Source of the DNA: Mycolicibacterium sp. YH-1
Lineage (GTDB): Bacteria > Actinomycetota > Actinomycetes > Mycobacteriales > Mycobacteriaceae
DNA: 64,000 nt
Direction of reading: 5' to 3'
NCBI RefSeq assembly: GCF_022557175.1
Contig: NZ_CP092915.1
Span: 1,054,001 to 1,118,000 of the forward strand
The translations under genes and the position numbers were made by a program. Position 1 is the stretch's first letter, and each line of letters starts with the position of its first letter. Under the pieces are notes generated by a model. The model was given only the letters and a program-made list of their open reading frames with translations. It searched no databases and had not been told where the DNA came from. Shown here piece after piece: positions 56,399-64,000 of the stretch.

Positions 56399-56940
56399 GC
56401 ACTTACCTGCAGTTGGCGCTGTTGTTCGGCGGGCTGTCCCTGATGTCGATCGGTGGGGGCAATGCCGTGCTGCCCGAGATGCATCTGCGGTCGGTGAATC
56501 AGCACCACTGGATGACCAACGGGCAGTTCGCCGACCTGTTCTCGATATCTCAGACGGCGCCCGGACCGAGCATCCTGATCGTCGGCATGGTCGGCTACGC
56601 CGCTGGACTGCAGGCCGGGGGCGTGCCCGGCGCGATCCTCGGCGGGGTGATCGCCACGGCCGCCATGGTCATCCCGGCGGCGTCGCTGGTGTACGCGATC
56701 ACGCTGTTCTGGCAGAGGGCGCAGGAGTCGCGCTGGCGGATCGCCGTGGAGAAGGGTTTCGCCCCGTTGACGGTGGGCCTGATCCTGGCGTCGTCTCTGG
56801 TGATGAGCCGCGCAGCCGACCATGACTGGCGCGCCTATCTGCTGACCGCGATCTGCACCGTCATCTTCGTGCGCACCAGCCTCAACCCGCTGATCGTCGT
56901 GGCCGCGGCAGGAGTGATCGGCTACTTCGGCATCGTCTAA
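56395..56940 (+). CDS. Chromate transporter half, second subunit
   Basis: A 181-residue CHR half. LFGGLSLMSIGGGNAVLPEM and SISQTAPGPSILIVGMVGY are typical. GTG start overlaps the first half by four bases. The two are likely to work as a heterodimer for chromate or sulfate-like anion transport. Confidence 0.9.
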   Translation: MSTYLQLALLFGGLSLMSIGGGNAVLPEMHLRSVNQHHWMTNGQFADLFSISQTAPGPSILIVGMVGYAAGLQAGGVPGAILGGVIATAAMVIPAASLVYAITLFWQRAQESRWRIAVEKGFAPLTVGLILASSLVMSRAADHDWRAYLLTAICTVIFVRTSLNPLIVVAAAGVIGYFGIV

Positions 56941-56944
56941 TCGT

Positions 56945-56993
56945 GATTTCGGCGCGCTTCGGAGCGGTCAGCGCTCCTTTCCGCGCCGAAATC
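56945..56993. repeat. Intergenic palindrome with 12-bp perfect arms
   Basis: GATTTCGGCGCG (56945-56956) pairs with CGCGCCGAAATC (56982-56993). An inner stem GGAGCG/CGCTCC lies in the loop. There is no T-run, so it is a weak candidate for a terminator after the chromate genes. It is the second such palindrome in the window. Confidence 0.72.
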
Positions 56994-57056
56994 GCAGGTC
57001 ATCGGGGCCCGGGAAGCCTTTGACCTCATCTATGGTTGAGGTTTTACGGTGATCAC

Positions 57057-58937
57057 ATGAGCTTGGAAGCAGTCGCACGGCAGACGCTGTACCGACAGAC
57101 AACTGCGCGGGGCGGTGACCTGCATGCGCTGGCCAACCGCGCCCTGCTGAGCAGGATCTGGCGGTTCGCGGCGCGGCACCACCGACGGCTCGGCGGGTTC
57201 GTCGCGCTCAGTGTTGTGACAGCTCTGTTGGCGGTGGCCACGCCGGTGCTGGCCGGGCGAGTGGTCGATGCGATCGTGCACGGCGGCGCGCCCGCGACGG
57301 TGGTCGCCATCGCCGTGATCATCGCCGTCGTCGCGGTGGCCGAGGCTGTCGTGGCGATGTTCACCCGGTGGCTGTCGTCGACGATCGGTGAGGGTCTGAT
57401 TCTCGACCTGCGCACCGCCGTGTTCGATCACGTCCAACGGATGCCGGTGGCCTTCTTCACAAGGACCCGCACGGGCGCTTTGGTCAGCAGACTGGGCAAC
57501 GATGTGATCGGCGCCCAGCGCGCGTTCTCCGACACCCTGTCCGGCGTCGTGTCCAACCTGGTCACGTTGACGTTGACACTGGCCGTGATGCTCGGCATCT
57601 CATGGCAGATCACGCTGCTGTCGCTGCTTCTGACGCCGCTGTTTCTGCTGCCCGCACGGCGGATCGGCAGCAGCATGGCGTCCTTGAGTCGCGAGGGTGC
57701 CATCCACAACGCGACGATGAACACCCAGATGACCGAACGGTTCTCGGCGCCCGGAGCGACGCTGGTCAAGCTCTTCGGCAGCCCGGCGCGCGAGTCCGAC
57801 GAGTTCGCGGTGCGGGCGGGCCGGGTCCGCGATATCGGGGTCAAGACTTCCATGCTGCAGGCGACGTTCATGAACTCGCTGACGCTGATGTCGGCGCTGG
57901 CGCTGGCGCTGGTGTACGGACTCGGTGGCGTGCTGGCGATCGGCGGGCAGTTGCAGGCCGGCGCGATCGTCTCGCTGGCTCTGCTGCTGACCCGGCTGTA
58001 CGCGCCGCTGACCGCGCTCGCCAACGCGCGCGTCGAGATCGCCAGTGCGCTGGTCAGTTTCGAGCGGGTCTTCGAGGTTCTCGATCTGGTGCCGCTGATC
58101 CGCGAACGGCCCGATGCCAGGCCGCTGCCCGACGGTCCAGTGAGCGTGGAGTTCGACGATGTCCGGTTCGGCTACCCGTCGGCGACCGAGGTGTCGCTGG
58201 CCTCGCTGGAGGAGGTCGCCGTCCTGGACGATCGCGGGGGAGACGAAGTGCTGCACGGTATCTCGTTCACCGCGCAACCCGGCCAGATGGTGGCCCTGGT
58301 CGGATCGTCGGGCGCGGGTAAGTCGACCATCGCCTCCCTGGTGGCCAGGCTCTACGACGTGTCGTCGGGCGCGGTCCGGCTGGCCGGTACCGATGTGCGC
58401 GACGTGACGTTCCCGTCGCTGCAGCAGACCGTCGGCGTGGTGACCCAGGACGGTCACCTGTTCCACGAGTCGATCCGGTCGAACCTGACGCTGGCCGCCC
58501 CGGACGCGACAGACGACGACCTGTGGACGGCGCTGCGCCGCGCCCGGCTCGACGACGTGGTCGCCGGCATGCCCGACGGACTGGACACCGTCGTCGGTGA
58601 GCGCGGGTACCGGCTCTCGGGTGGGCAGCGTCAACGGCTGACGATCGCCCGGCTGCTGCTGGGCTCGTCACGCGTCGTCATCCTCGACGAGGCGACGGCA
58701 TCGCTGGACTCGGAGTCCGAGGCGGCCGTGCAGCAGGCACTGGCCGAGGCGCTCGACGGCCGGACGTCCATCGTCATCGCGCACCGGCTGTCCACGATCC
58801 GGGCGGCCGACGTCATCCTGGTGGTCGAGGACGGCCGCATCGTCGAACGGGGTACCCACGCACAGCTGCTGGCGCGCCGCGGGCGCTACACCGAGCTGTA
58901 TGAGACGCAGTTCCGCGACGAGTTGGACGCCGCATGA
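57057..58937 (+). CDS. ABC exporter half-transporter
   Basis: A 626-residue type IV exporter with six N-terminal helices and a C-terminal ATPase. Walker A is ALVGSSGAGKSTIASLVARL, signature YRLSGGQRQRLTIARLLL, Walker B VVILDEATASLDSES with catalytic Glu, and H-loop IVIAHRLSTI, all canonical, so it likely works as a homodimer. About 16 extra residues lie between the strand EFDDVRFGYPS and Walker A. Start ATG 57057 follows GTTTTACGGTGATC, which is a weak ribosome site. Confidence 0.9.
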   Translation: MSLEAVARQTLYRQTTARGGDLHALANRALLSRIWRFAARHHRRLGGFVALSVVTALLAVATPVLAGRVVDAIVHGGAPATVVAIAVIIAVVAVAEAVVAMFTRWLSSTIGEGLILDLRTAVFDHVQRMPVAFFTRTRTGALVSRLGNDVIGAQRAFSDTLSGVVSNLVTLTLTLAVMLGISWQITLLSLLLTPLFLLPARRIGSSMASLSREGAIHNATMNTQMTERFSAPGATLVKLFGSPARESDEFAVRAGRVRDIGVKTSMLQATFMNSLTLMSALALALVYGLGGVLAIGGQLQAGAIVSLALLLTRLYAPLTALANARVEIASALVSFERVFEVLDLVPLIRERPDARPLPDGPVSVEFDDVRFGYPSATEVSLASLEEVAVLDDRGGDEVLHGISFTAQPGQMVALVGSSGAGKSTIASLVARLYDVSSGAVRLAGTDVRDVTFPSLQQTVGVVTQDGHLFHESIRSNLTLAAPDATDDDLWTALRRARLDDVVAGMPDGLDTVVGERGYRLSGGQRQRLTIARLLLGSSRVVILDEATASLDSESEAAVQQALAEALDGRTSIVIAHRLSTIRAADVILVVEDGRIVERGTHAQLLARRGRYTELYETQFRDELDAA

Positions 58938-59042
58938 TGCGACGCGTTAATCAGTTGTCCATCGTGGGAACCTTGAAGCAGGGGGTTGATCGCGACGCGT
59001 TCGTGGCCGTCATGTCATAGGCATGGGATAGACAAGTTACTG

Positions 59043-61016
59043 ATGGGTGATGTGATGCGCACGCGAGGAGTCGGGCTTGTCTCCGAGCCGGCCATCGCAC
59101 CGCCGCCGCGCCGGATTCGGTCGTCGTCGGACATCCTGCGGCTACTGCCATATCTGAAGCCCTATCGCGTGCGGTGGATCGCGATGCTCACCGCGGCCCT
59201 GCTCAGCCTGGGCGCCACCGTGAGCATCCCGCTGCTGACCAAGGCCGTGATCGACGGGCCGGTGCGCAATCAGGATCAGCAGCAGCTGTGGGTGCTCGGC
59301 ACGGCGGCCTCCGCGCTGCTCATCTCAGAGGCGGTGCTGTGGTTCATCCGGCGCTGGCTCGTGGCACGGGCCACCATGGGTGTCGAGGCCGATATCCGCA
59401 AGGATCTCTACGCCCGTCTGCAGATTCTGCCGATGGGGTTCCACGGCAGGTGGCAGTCCGGGCAGTTGTTGTCGCGGGTGATGAACGACCTGAGCACCAT
59501 CCGCCAGTTCCTGTCGTTCGGGCTGCTCTTCCTGCTGCTCAACGTCATTCAGATCATCGCCGTGACGGGCATCCTGCTGGCGATGTACTGGCCGCTCGGC
59601 GTCGTTGTGGTGGTGTCGATCGCGCCGATCACCGCCACAATCCTGCACTTTGAGCGCCAGTTCACCACGCTGTCCCGCGCTGCGCAGGACCAGTCGGGCA
59701 ATGTCGCGACCCACGTCGAGGAGCAGGCGCTCGGGCTGCGGGTCGTCAAGGCCTTCGGTCGCGAGGAGTACGCCTACCAACGCTTCGATCAGCGTGCCTC
59801 CGACCTGTTCGACACCGAGGTGCGCAAGGTCGGGGTGTCGGCTAAGTTCTGGACGCTGCTCGAGGTCATCCCGAACGTCACGCTCATCATCGTGCTCGGC
59901 ATCGGCGCCTACGCGGCGGGCAACGGCCTGGTGACCATGGGAACGCTGGTCGCGTTCATCACGATGATGTTGTCGCTGGTCTGGCCCATCGCGTCGCTGG
60001 GCTTTCTGCTGTCGATGACCCAGGAATCGATGACCGCGGCCAACCGGGTCGCCGAGATCTTCGACGCGCCGCGCGACATCACCGACGGACCCGATGACAA
60101 CACCCCGAGCGGTGGCCGGCTGCAACTCGTCGACGTCGGCTTCCGGTTCCTGGATAGCGACGGACGGGCGTCGTCCGGCGAGCGCGACAATTGGGCATTG
60201 CGCCACGTCAACGTGACGATCGAACCCGGCGAGACGCTGGCCCTGGTCGGGTCGACGGGGTCGGGGAAGTCGGTGCTGGTGGCGCTGCTGTCGCGGCTGT
60301 ACGACGTCACCGAGGGCGCGATCCTCGTCGACGGCCGCGATATCCGCGAGCTGTCGCTGCCCGCGCTGCGGCAGGCGGTGGCCACGGCATTCGAGGACCC
60401 GACGCTGTTCTCGATGTCGGTGGCTGAGAACTTGCGCCTCGGCAATCCGGAGGCCAGCGACGAGCAGCTCGCGCAGGCCGTCGACGTCGCCGCTGCGGGC
60501 TTCGTCTACGACCTGCCGTTCGGGCTCGACACCCGGATCGGCGAGCAGGGCATGAGCCTGTCCGGTGGTCAGCGCCAACGGCTCTCACTGGCCCGTGCGC
60601 TGCTGGCGGACCCCTCCATCCTGGTGCTCGACGACACCCTGTCCGCGCTCGACGTGCACACCGAGGCGGCGGTGACCGAGGCGTTGCACAGGGTGCTGCG
60701 GACTGTCACCGGACTGATCGTGGCGAATCGCGCCTCGACGGTACTGCTCGCCGATCGGGTCGCGTTGCTGGAGAACGGCACCATCACGCGGGTCGGGACG
60801 CACGCTGACCTGCTGCGTGACGCCCCCGAGTACCGCTACCTGCTGGCCGCCGACGATGACCTCGACGACGGGGCCGAACGCAGCTGCGACTGGGCGCAGG
60901 ACGAGGAGCGGAGCCGGCTCGACCACATCCTTCAAGAGCGCGAGCTTCAGGATCGTGACCGCATTGATCGTGACGACGATCTGGACTTCGTCGCCTCCGA
61001 GCGAGACAGACGATGA
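59043..61016 (+). CDS. ABC exporter half-transporter with degenerate ATPase site
   Basis: A 657-residue half-transporter. Six-helix domain first (LLPYLKPYRVRWIAMLTAAL), then ATPase with Walker A LVGSTGSGKSVLVALLSRL. Walker B is SILVLDDTLSALD, with Asp in place of the catalytic Glu, and the H-loop is LIVANRASTV with Asn replacing His. The signature MSLSGGQRQRLSLARALL is intact. This is the degenerate-site half of a heterodimer. An acidic charged tail of about 60 residues ends it. The start may be 59043 or 59055. Overlaps the next gene by four bases. Confidence 0.9.
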   Translation: MGDVMRTRGVGLVSEPAIAPPPRRIRSSSDILRLLPYLKPYRVRWIAMLTAALLSLGATVSIPLLTKAVIDGPVRNQDQQQLWVLGTAASALLISEAVLWFIRRWLVARATMGVEADIRKDLYARLQILPMGFHGRWQSGQLLSRVMNDLSTIRQFLSFGLLFLLLNVIQIIAVTGILLAMYWPLGVVVVVSIAPITATILHFERQFTTLSRAAQDQSGNVATHVEEQALGLRVVKAFGREEYAYQRFDQRASDLFDTEVRKVGVSAKFWTLLEVIPNVTLIIVLGIGAYAAGNGLVTMGTLVAFITMMLSLVWPIASLGFLLSMTQESMTAANRVAEIFDAPRDITDGPDDNTPSGGRLQLVDVGFRFLDSDGRASSGERDNWALRHVNVTIEPGETLALVGSTGSGKSVLVALLSRLYDVTEGAILVDGRDIRELSLPALRQAVATAFEDPTLFSMSVAENLRLGNPEASDEQLAQAVDVAAAGFVYDLPFGLDTRIGEQGMSLSGGQRQRLSLARALLADPSILVLDDTLSALDVHTEAAVTEALHRVLRTVTGLIVANRASTVLLADRVALLENGTITRVGTHADLLRDAPEYRYLLAADDDLDDGAERSCDWAQDEERSRLDHILQERELQDRDRIDRDDDLDFVASERDRR

Positions 61017-62833
61017 GCACCACGGACTGGCGCGGCCGTGCGGTCACCAACGATGACGACGACCTGCCCATCGACGAGTCGATATCGCGCCGCCGTGAGG
61101 CACGCTCGCTGCTCGGCTCGCTGCTGCGGCCCTACGTCGGAGTCGTGGCGCTGTTGGCGATCGTGGTGGTGGTCGAGAACGCCGCGCGGTTGTCGGTGCC
61201 GCTGCTGGTGCAACGCGGTATCGACCACGGCATCCCACCGATAGTCGACTCCGGCTCGACGCGCGAGCTGCTGATGATCGTCGCGTCGCTGTGCGGTGTG
61301 GTGCTGGTTCAGGCCACCAGCCGGATGTTCTTCCTGCGCCGGTCCGGGCGGATCGGTCAGGAGGTGCTACTGGAGTTGCGCCGCAGGATCTTCCGGCACT
61401 TCCAGCGGCTCGATGTCGCCTTCCATGATCGCTACACCTCCGGGCGGGTGGTCGCCCGGTCGACGAATGACGTCGAGGCGATCCAGGACATGCTCCAGAC
61501 GGGGTTCGACGGTCTCATCACCGCGGTCCTGACACTGGTGGGTACCTCGGTGCTGCTCGTCGTGCTCGACGTGAAGCTGGGTCTGATGTGTCTGTGCGCC
61601 TTCCCGGCACTGGTCGTGCTGGTGTGGTGGTTCCGCACTCAGTCGTCGAAGACGTATCTGAAGGTCCGCGAGAGCGCGGCCCTGGTGATCGTGCAGTTCG
61701 TCGAGACCATGACGGGCATCAAGGCGGTGCAGGCCTACCGCCGCGAGCCACGCAATCAGGAGATCTTCAGCGAGGTCGCCGACCAGTACAAGAACATCAA
61801 TGAGCGGGCCTTCAAGCTGCTGGCGGTGTTCATGCCCGGGGTTCGCCTGGTCGGCAACGTCACCACCGCTGTGGTGCTGCTCTACGGCGGATACCGGGTG
61901 CTCAACGGGGAGATGACGCTCGGCACGCTGACCGCGTTCCTGCTGTACCTGCGGATCTTCTTCGAGCCCATGCAGGAGATCTCGCAGTTCTTCAACACGT
62001 TCCAGTCCGCCGCCGCGGCGCTGGAGAAGATCGCGGGCGTGCTGGCCGAGCCTCCCGGTATCAAGGACCCCGACCAACTCGTCGAGCTGCCAACGGTCAA
62101 GGGTGACATCACCTTCCGCGAGGTCGGTTTCTCCTACGTGCCGGACCGGCCGGTGCTGCCCGATCTGGACCTGCAGATCCCGGCGGGCCAGACGGTCGCG
62201 CTGGTCGGCACCACGGGCGCAGGCAAGACCACCATCGCCAAGCTGATCGCCCGGTTCTATGACCCCTCATCGGGTGCGGTCACGCTCGACGGCGTCGACC
62301 TTCGCGACCTGGCGCAGGCAGATCTGCGCCGCCACGTCGTGATGGTCACGCAGGAGAACTTCATGTTCGAGGGCACCGTCGCCGACAACATCCGGTTCGG
62401 CCGACCGGATGCGACCGACGCCGAGGTGCGCGCGGCGGCCGAGGCAGTCGGGGCGGACAGATTCATCGACGCGCTCGCCGACGGCTACGACACCGACGTC
62501 GCCAAACGCGGTGGCCGGTTGTCCGCGGGACAGCGTCAGTTGATCGCCTTCGCACGGGCGTTTCTCGCCGACCCGGCGGTGCTCATACTCGACGAGGCGA
62601 CGTCATCGCTCGACATCCCCAGTGAGCGGCTGGTGCAGCGGGCGCTGGCAACAGTGCTGGCCGATCGCACCGCCGTGGTCATCGCGCATCGGCTTTCCAC
62701 AGTGCAGATCGCCGATCGGGTGCTGGTGCTCGAACACGGCCGGATTGTGGAGGACGGCCCGCCCGACGAGCTGGTCCTCGGTGAGGGCCGCTACGCCGCG
62801 CTGCACAAGGCGTGGGTGGCCTCGCTGGCCTGA
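61013..62833 (+). CDS. ABC exporter half-transporter with canonical ATPase site
   Basis: A 606-residue half-transporter. Walker A is ALVGTTGAGKTTIAKLIARF, Walker B VLILDEATSSLD with the catalytic Glu, H-loop VVIAHRLSTV. The signature is LSAGQRQLIAF, differing from LSGGQ. With the preceding protein this gives one canonical composite site (this Walker plus the partner LSGGQ) and one degenerate one. The ATGA overlap supports co-assembly. Substrate unknown. Confidence 0.92.
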   Translation: MSTTDWRGRAVTNDDDDLPIDESISRRREARSLLGSLLRPYVGVVALLAIVVVVENAARLSVPLLVQRGIDHGIPPIVDSGSTRELLMIVASLCGVVLVQATSRMFFLRRSGRIGQEVLLELRRRIFRHFQRLDVAFHDRYTSGRVVARSTNDVEAIQDMLQTGFDGLITAVLTLVGTSVLLVVLDVKLGLMCLCAFPALVVLVWWFRTQSSKTYLKVRESAALVIVQFVETMTGIKAVQAYRREPRNQEIFSEVADQYKNINERAFKLLAVFMPGVRLVGNVTTAVVLLYGGYRVLNGEMTLGTLTAFLLYLRIFFEPMQEISQFFNTFQSAAAALEKIAGVLAEPPGIKDPDQLVELPTVKGDITFREVGFSYVPDRPVLPDLDLQIPAGQTVALVGTTGAGKTTIAKLIARFYDPSSGAVTLDGVDLRDLAQADLRRHVVMVTQENFMFEGTVADNIRFGRPDATDAEVRAAAEAVGADRFIDALADGYDTDVAKRGGRLSAGQRQLIAFARAFLADPAVLILDEATSSLDIPSERLVQRALATVLADRTAVVIAHRLSTVQIADRVLVLEHGRIVEDGPPDELVLGEGRYAALHKAWVASLA

Positions 62834-62841
62834 GGCACAGG

Positions 62842-63681
62842 TCAGGGGATGAGGCCGCGTCGCCGCGCCCGCGACACCGCCTCGTGTCTGGTGTGGGTGC
62901 CGAGTTTGACTGCGGCGCTGCGCAGATAGCTCTTCACCGTCTCGGGTTTCAACGAGAGTCGTTGCGCTGCCTCGGCATTGGTGCAGCCCATGGCGACTTG
63001 CGCAAGAACGTCGAGTTCCCGCGAGGTCAACGGCGGGCCGTCCTGGGGATCACCACCGGTCAGGCGGTTGGCCAGATTCTGCAACTCGTCGCGCATCGCG
63101 GGATCGGCGTCGCAGGCCAGTCGGCGCAGTTCGGCGTGCACCTCCCGAAGCAATTCGGGCATGACGGCGGTCGCCGTCTGGGCTTCCCGTAGCCGTAGCC
63201 GGCGGTCCACCTCGTCGCGTATGCGTAGTTCGTCGGCGAGGCGGCGGGCCGACGCGACGACGAGGTCCGCCGTGCGGCCGCCCACCGGCGCGCTCGAGCG
63301 GTAGGCGCCGTAGAGCATCGCGCGGGGGACCCCGTCGACGATCACGGGCACCGCGAGGACGGAGCGCATGCCCTCGGACAGCACCGGGGTGTCGTAATCG
63401 TGGGTGATGGTCGAGGCGTTGGCGTAATCGGCCACCGACAGCGGCCTGCCCGTCACCATGCTCGCCCCGCCCAGCCCGGACCTTGACCGAACCACCAGGC
63501 CGCGCAGCAGGCTGGTCCTCGTGCCGACGAACTCGCTGAGCAGTACCCCGTCGCCGTGCACCTCACCGCCGAACATCACCGGCACCCGGCCTTCGGCGGC
63601 CACGAGGCGTAGTTCGGCACGCAGCGCGTCGGTGTCCCGAGGCCGGAGCAGCGGTGATGCTGTGGTCATAGGCAAGGGCAC
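62842..63681 (-). CDS. GAF-domain LuxR-family regulator
   Basis: A 279-residue regulator. The first 160 residues form a GAF sensor (MRSVLAVPVIVDGVPRAML in the last strands). A long helix leads to the C-terminal LuxR helix-turn-helix: LTSRELDVLAQVAMGCTNAE and LSLKPETVKSYLRSAAVKLG. Start ATG 63681 or 63669. It ends eight bases from the ABC gene and is divergent from the acyl-CoA synthetase gene by 57 bases, which it probably regulates. Confidence 0.88.
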   Translation of the reverse strand: MPLPMTTASPLLRPRDTDALRAELRLVAAEGRVPVMFGGEVHGDGVLLSEFVGTRTSLLRGLVVRSRSGLGGASMVTGRPLSVADYANASTITHDYDTPVLSEGMRSVLAVPVIVDGVPRAMLYGAYRSSAPVGGRTADLVVASARRLADELRIRDEVDRRLRLREAQTATAVMPELLREVHAELRRLACDADPAMRDELQNLANRLTGGDPQDGPPLTSRELDVLAQVAMGCTNAEAAQRLSLKPETVKSYLRSAAVKLGTHTRHEAVSRARRRGLIP

Positions 63682-63738
63682 GTCGTCCCCTCTTTCGGGG
63701 GTAGCGGGCGGATGACTGTGACATAGATCCTATCTGTC

Positions 63739-64000
63739 ATGAGCACCAACACCGATTTGTATCGCGCTGCACGCGATCAGCTCGTGGCCGTGATCAGCGA
63801 CTATGACGAGGCAGTTGGCACATTCGCCTGGCCGCAGCTGACCGGCGCCTTCAACTGGGCGACCGACTGGTTCGACGTCATCGCGACCGACAACCACCGC
63901 ACGGCGCTGTGGATCGTCGAGGAGGACGGCAGCGAGCAGAAGGTCACCTTCGCCGAGATGGCCGACAGCTCCGACCGGGTGGCGACGTGGTTGGCGAGCC
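63739..64000 (+). CDS. AMP-binding acyl-CoA synthetase, 3' end missing
   Basis: The first 87 residues of an adenylate-forming enzyme. FNWATDWFDVIA and NHRTALWIVEEDGSEQKVTF match the N-terminal region of medium-chain acyl-CoA synthetases; FAEMADSSDRVATWL is the typical next helix. The AMP-binding motif lies beyond the window. The ATG at 63739 is the only good start after the divergent regulator. Confidence 0.8.
   Translation, partial: MSTNTDLYRAARDQLVAVISDYDEAVGTFAWPQLTGAFNWATDWFDVIATDNHRTALWIVEEDGSEQKVTFAEMADSSDRVATWLAS

Overview
The window comes from a high-GC mycobacterium, most likely an environmental, fast-growing Mycolicibacterium. The evidence is gene order. From about 2.6 kb to 54.7 kb the genes follow the M. 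tuberculosis order Rv0861c (XPB helicase) to Rv0903c (prrA): XPB helicase, helicase-associated protein, moaC-mog-moaE, rpfA, moaD-moaA, yccF, csp, exported protein, MFS, DUF3027, MarR, rRNA methyltransferase, sepH, serC, diiron oxygenase, fprB, VOC protein, citA, gltA, Rv0897c-type oxidoreductase, arfABC and prrBA. PE/PPE genes and fadE10 are absent. I saw no tRNA, rRNA, IS element, integrase or CRISPR array. The species cannot be fixed from the sequence.

Layout. 1-2.5 kb: the 3' part of a LysR regulator, a YbfB-type MFS exporter and a proline-rich secreted protein. 2.6-6.5 kb: XPB helicase and its neighbour. 6.6-11.8 kb: molybdopterin genes on both sides of rpfA. The rpfA leader carries a c-di-AMP (ydaO-type) riboswitch and a CRP-like site. 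12-21 kb: conserved small regulators and membrane proteins, sepH and serC. 21-25.8 kb: a CAP-domain protein, a methionine aminopeptidase, and a CRP-site-linked pair made of an AurF-like diiron oxygenase and fprB.

25.8-40.2 kb is an accessory catabolic island with no counterpart in the reference order. It holds a GntR regulator, a polar amino-acid-type ABC importer, a FAD amine oxidase, a double-length CaiB-type CoA-transferase, a beta-keto acid cleavage enzyme (BKACE), a nitrilase-family amidohydrolase, a carnitine-dehydrogenase-like enzyme, a betainyl-CoA-thioesterase-like protein, an ornithine-cyclodeaminase-family protein, an amidase and an APC permease. Dehydrogenase, BKACE and thioesterase together are the known aerobic L-carnitine-to-betaine core. 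The two amide hydrolases, the amine oxidase and the imine reductase-like protein suggest an amide or amino derivative of such a compound. A 15-bp palindrome, best form AAGGTGTAAWACCTY, overlaps the predicted -10 boxes of the two divergent operons and recurs before the gntR gene, which points to one local regulon. This is my main candidate for an undescribed system.

40.2-50.6 kb: citA, pdxH, two MFS transporters, two tandem TetR genes, gltA with a clear intrinsic terminator, a MarR and an FAD oxidoreductase. 50.6-54.7 kb: FKBP, the arfABC envelope operon and the prrAB two-component system. 54.8-62.8 kb: a phospholipase D-like protein, a chromate transporter split into two genes, and three ABC exporter half-molecules, the last two looking like a heterodimer with one degenerate ATPase site. 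62.8-64 kb: a GAF-LuxR regulator divergent from the start of an acyl-CoA synthetase gene that runs off the edge.
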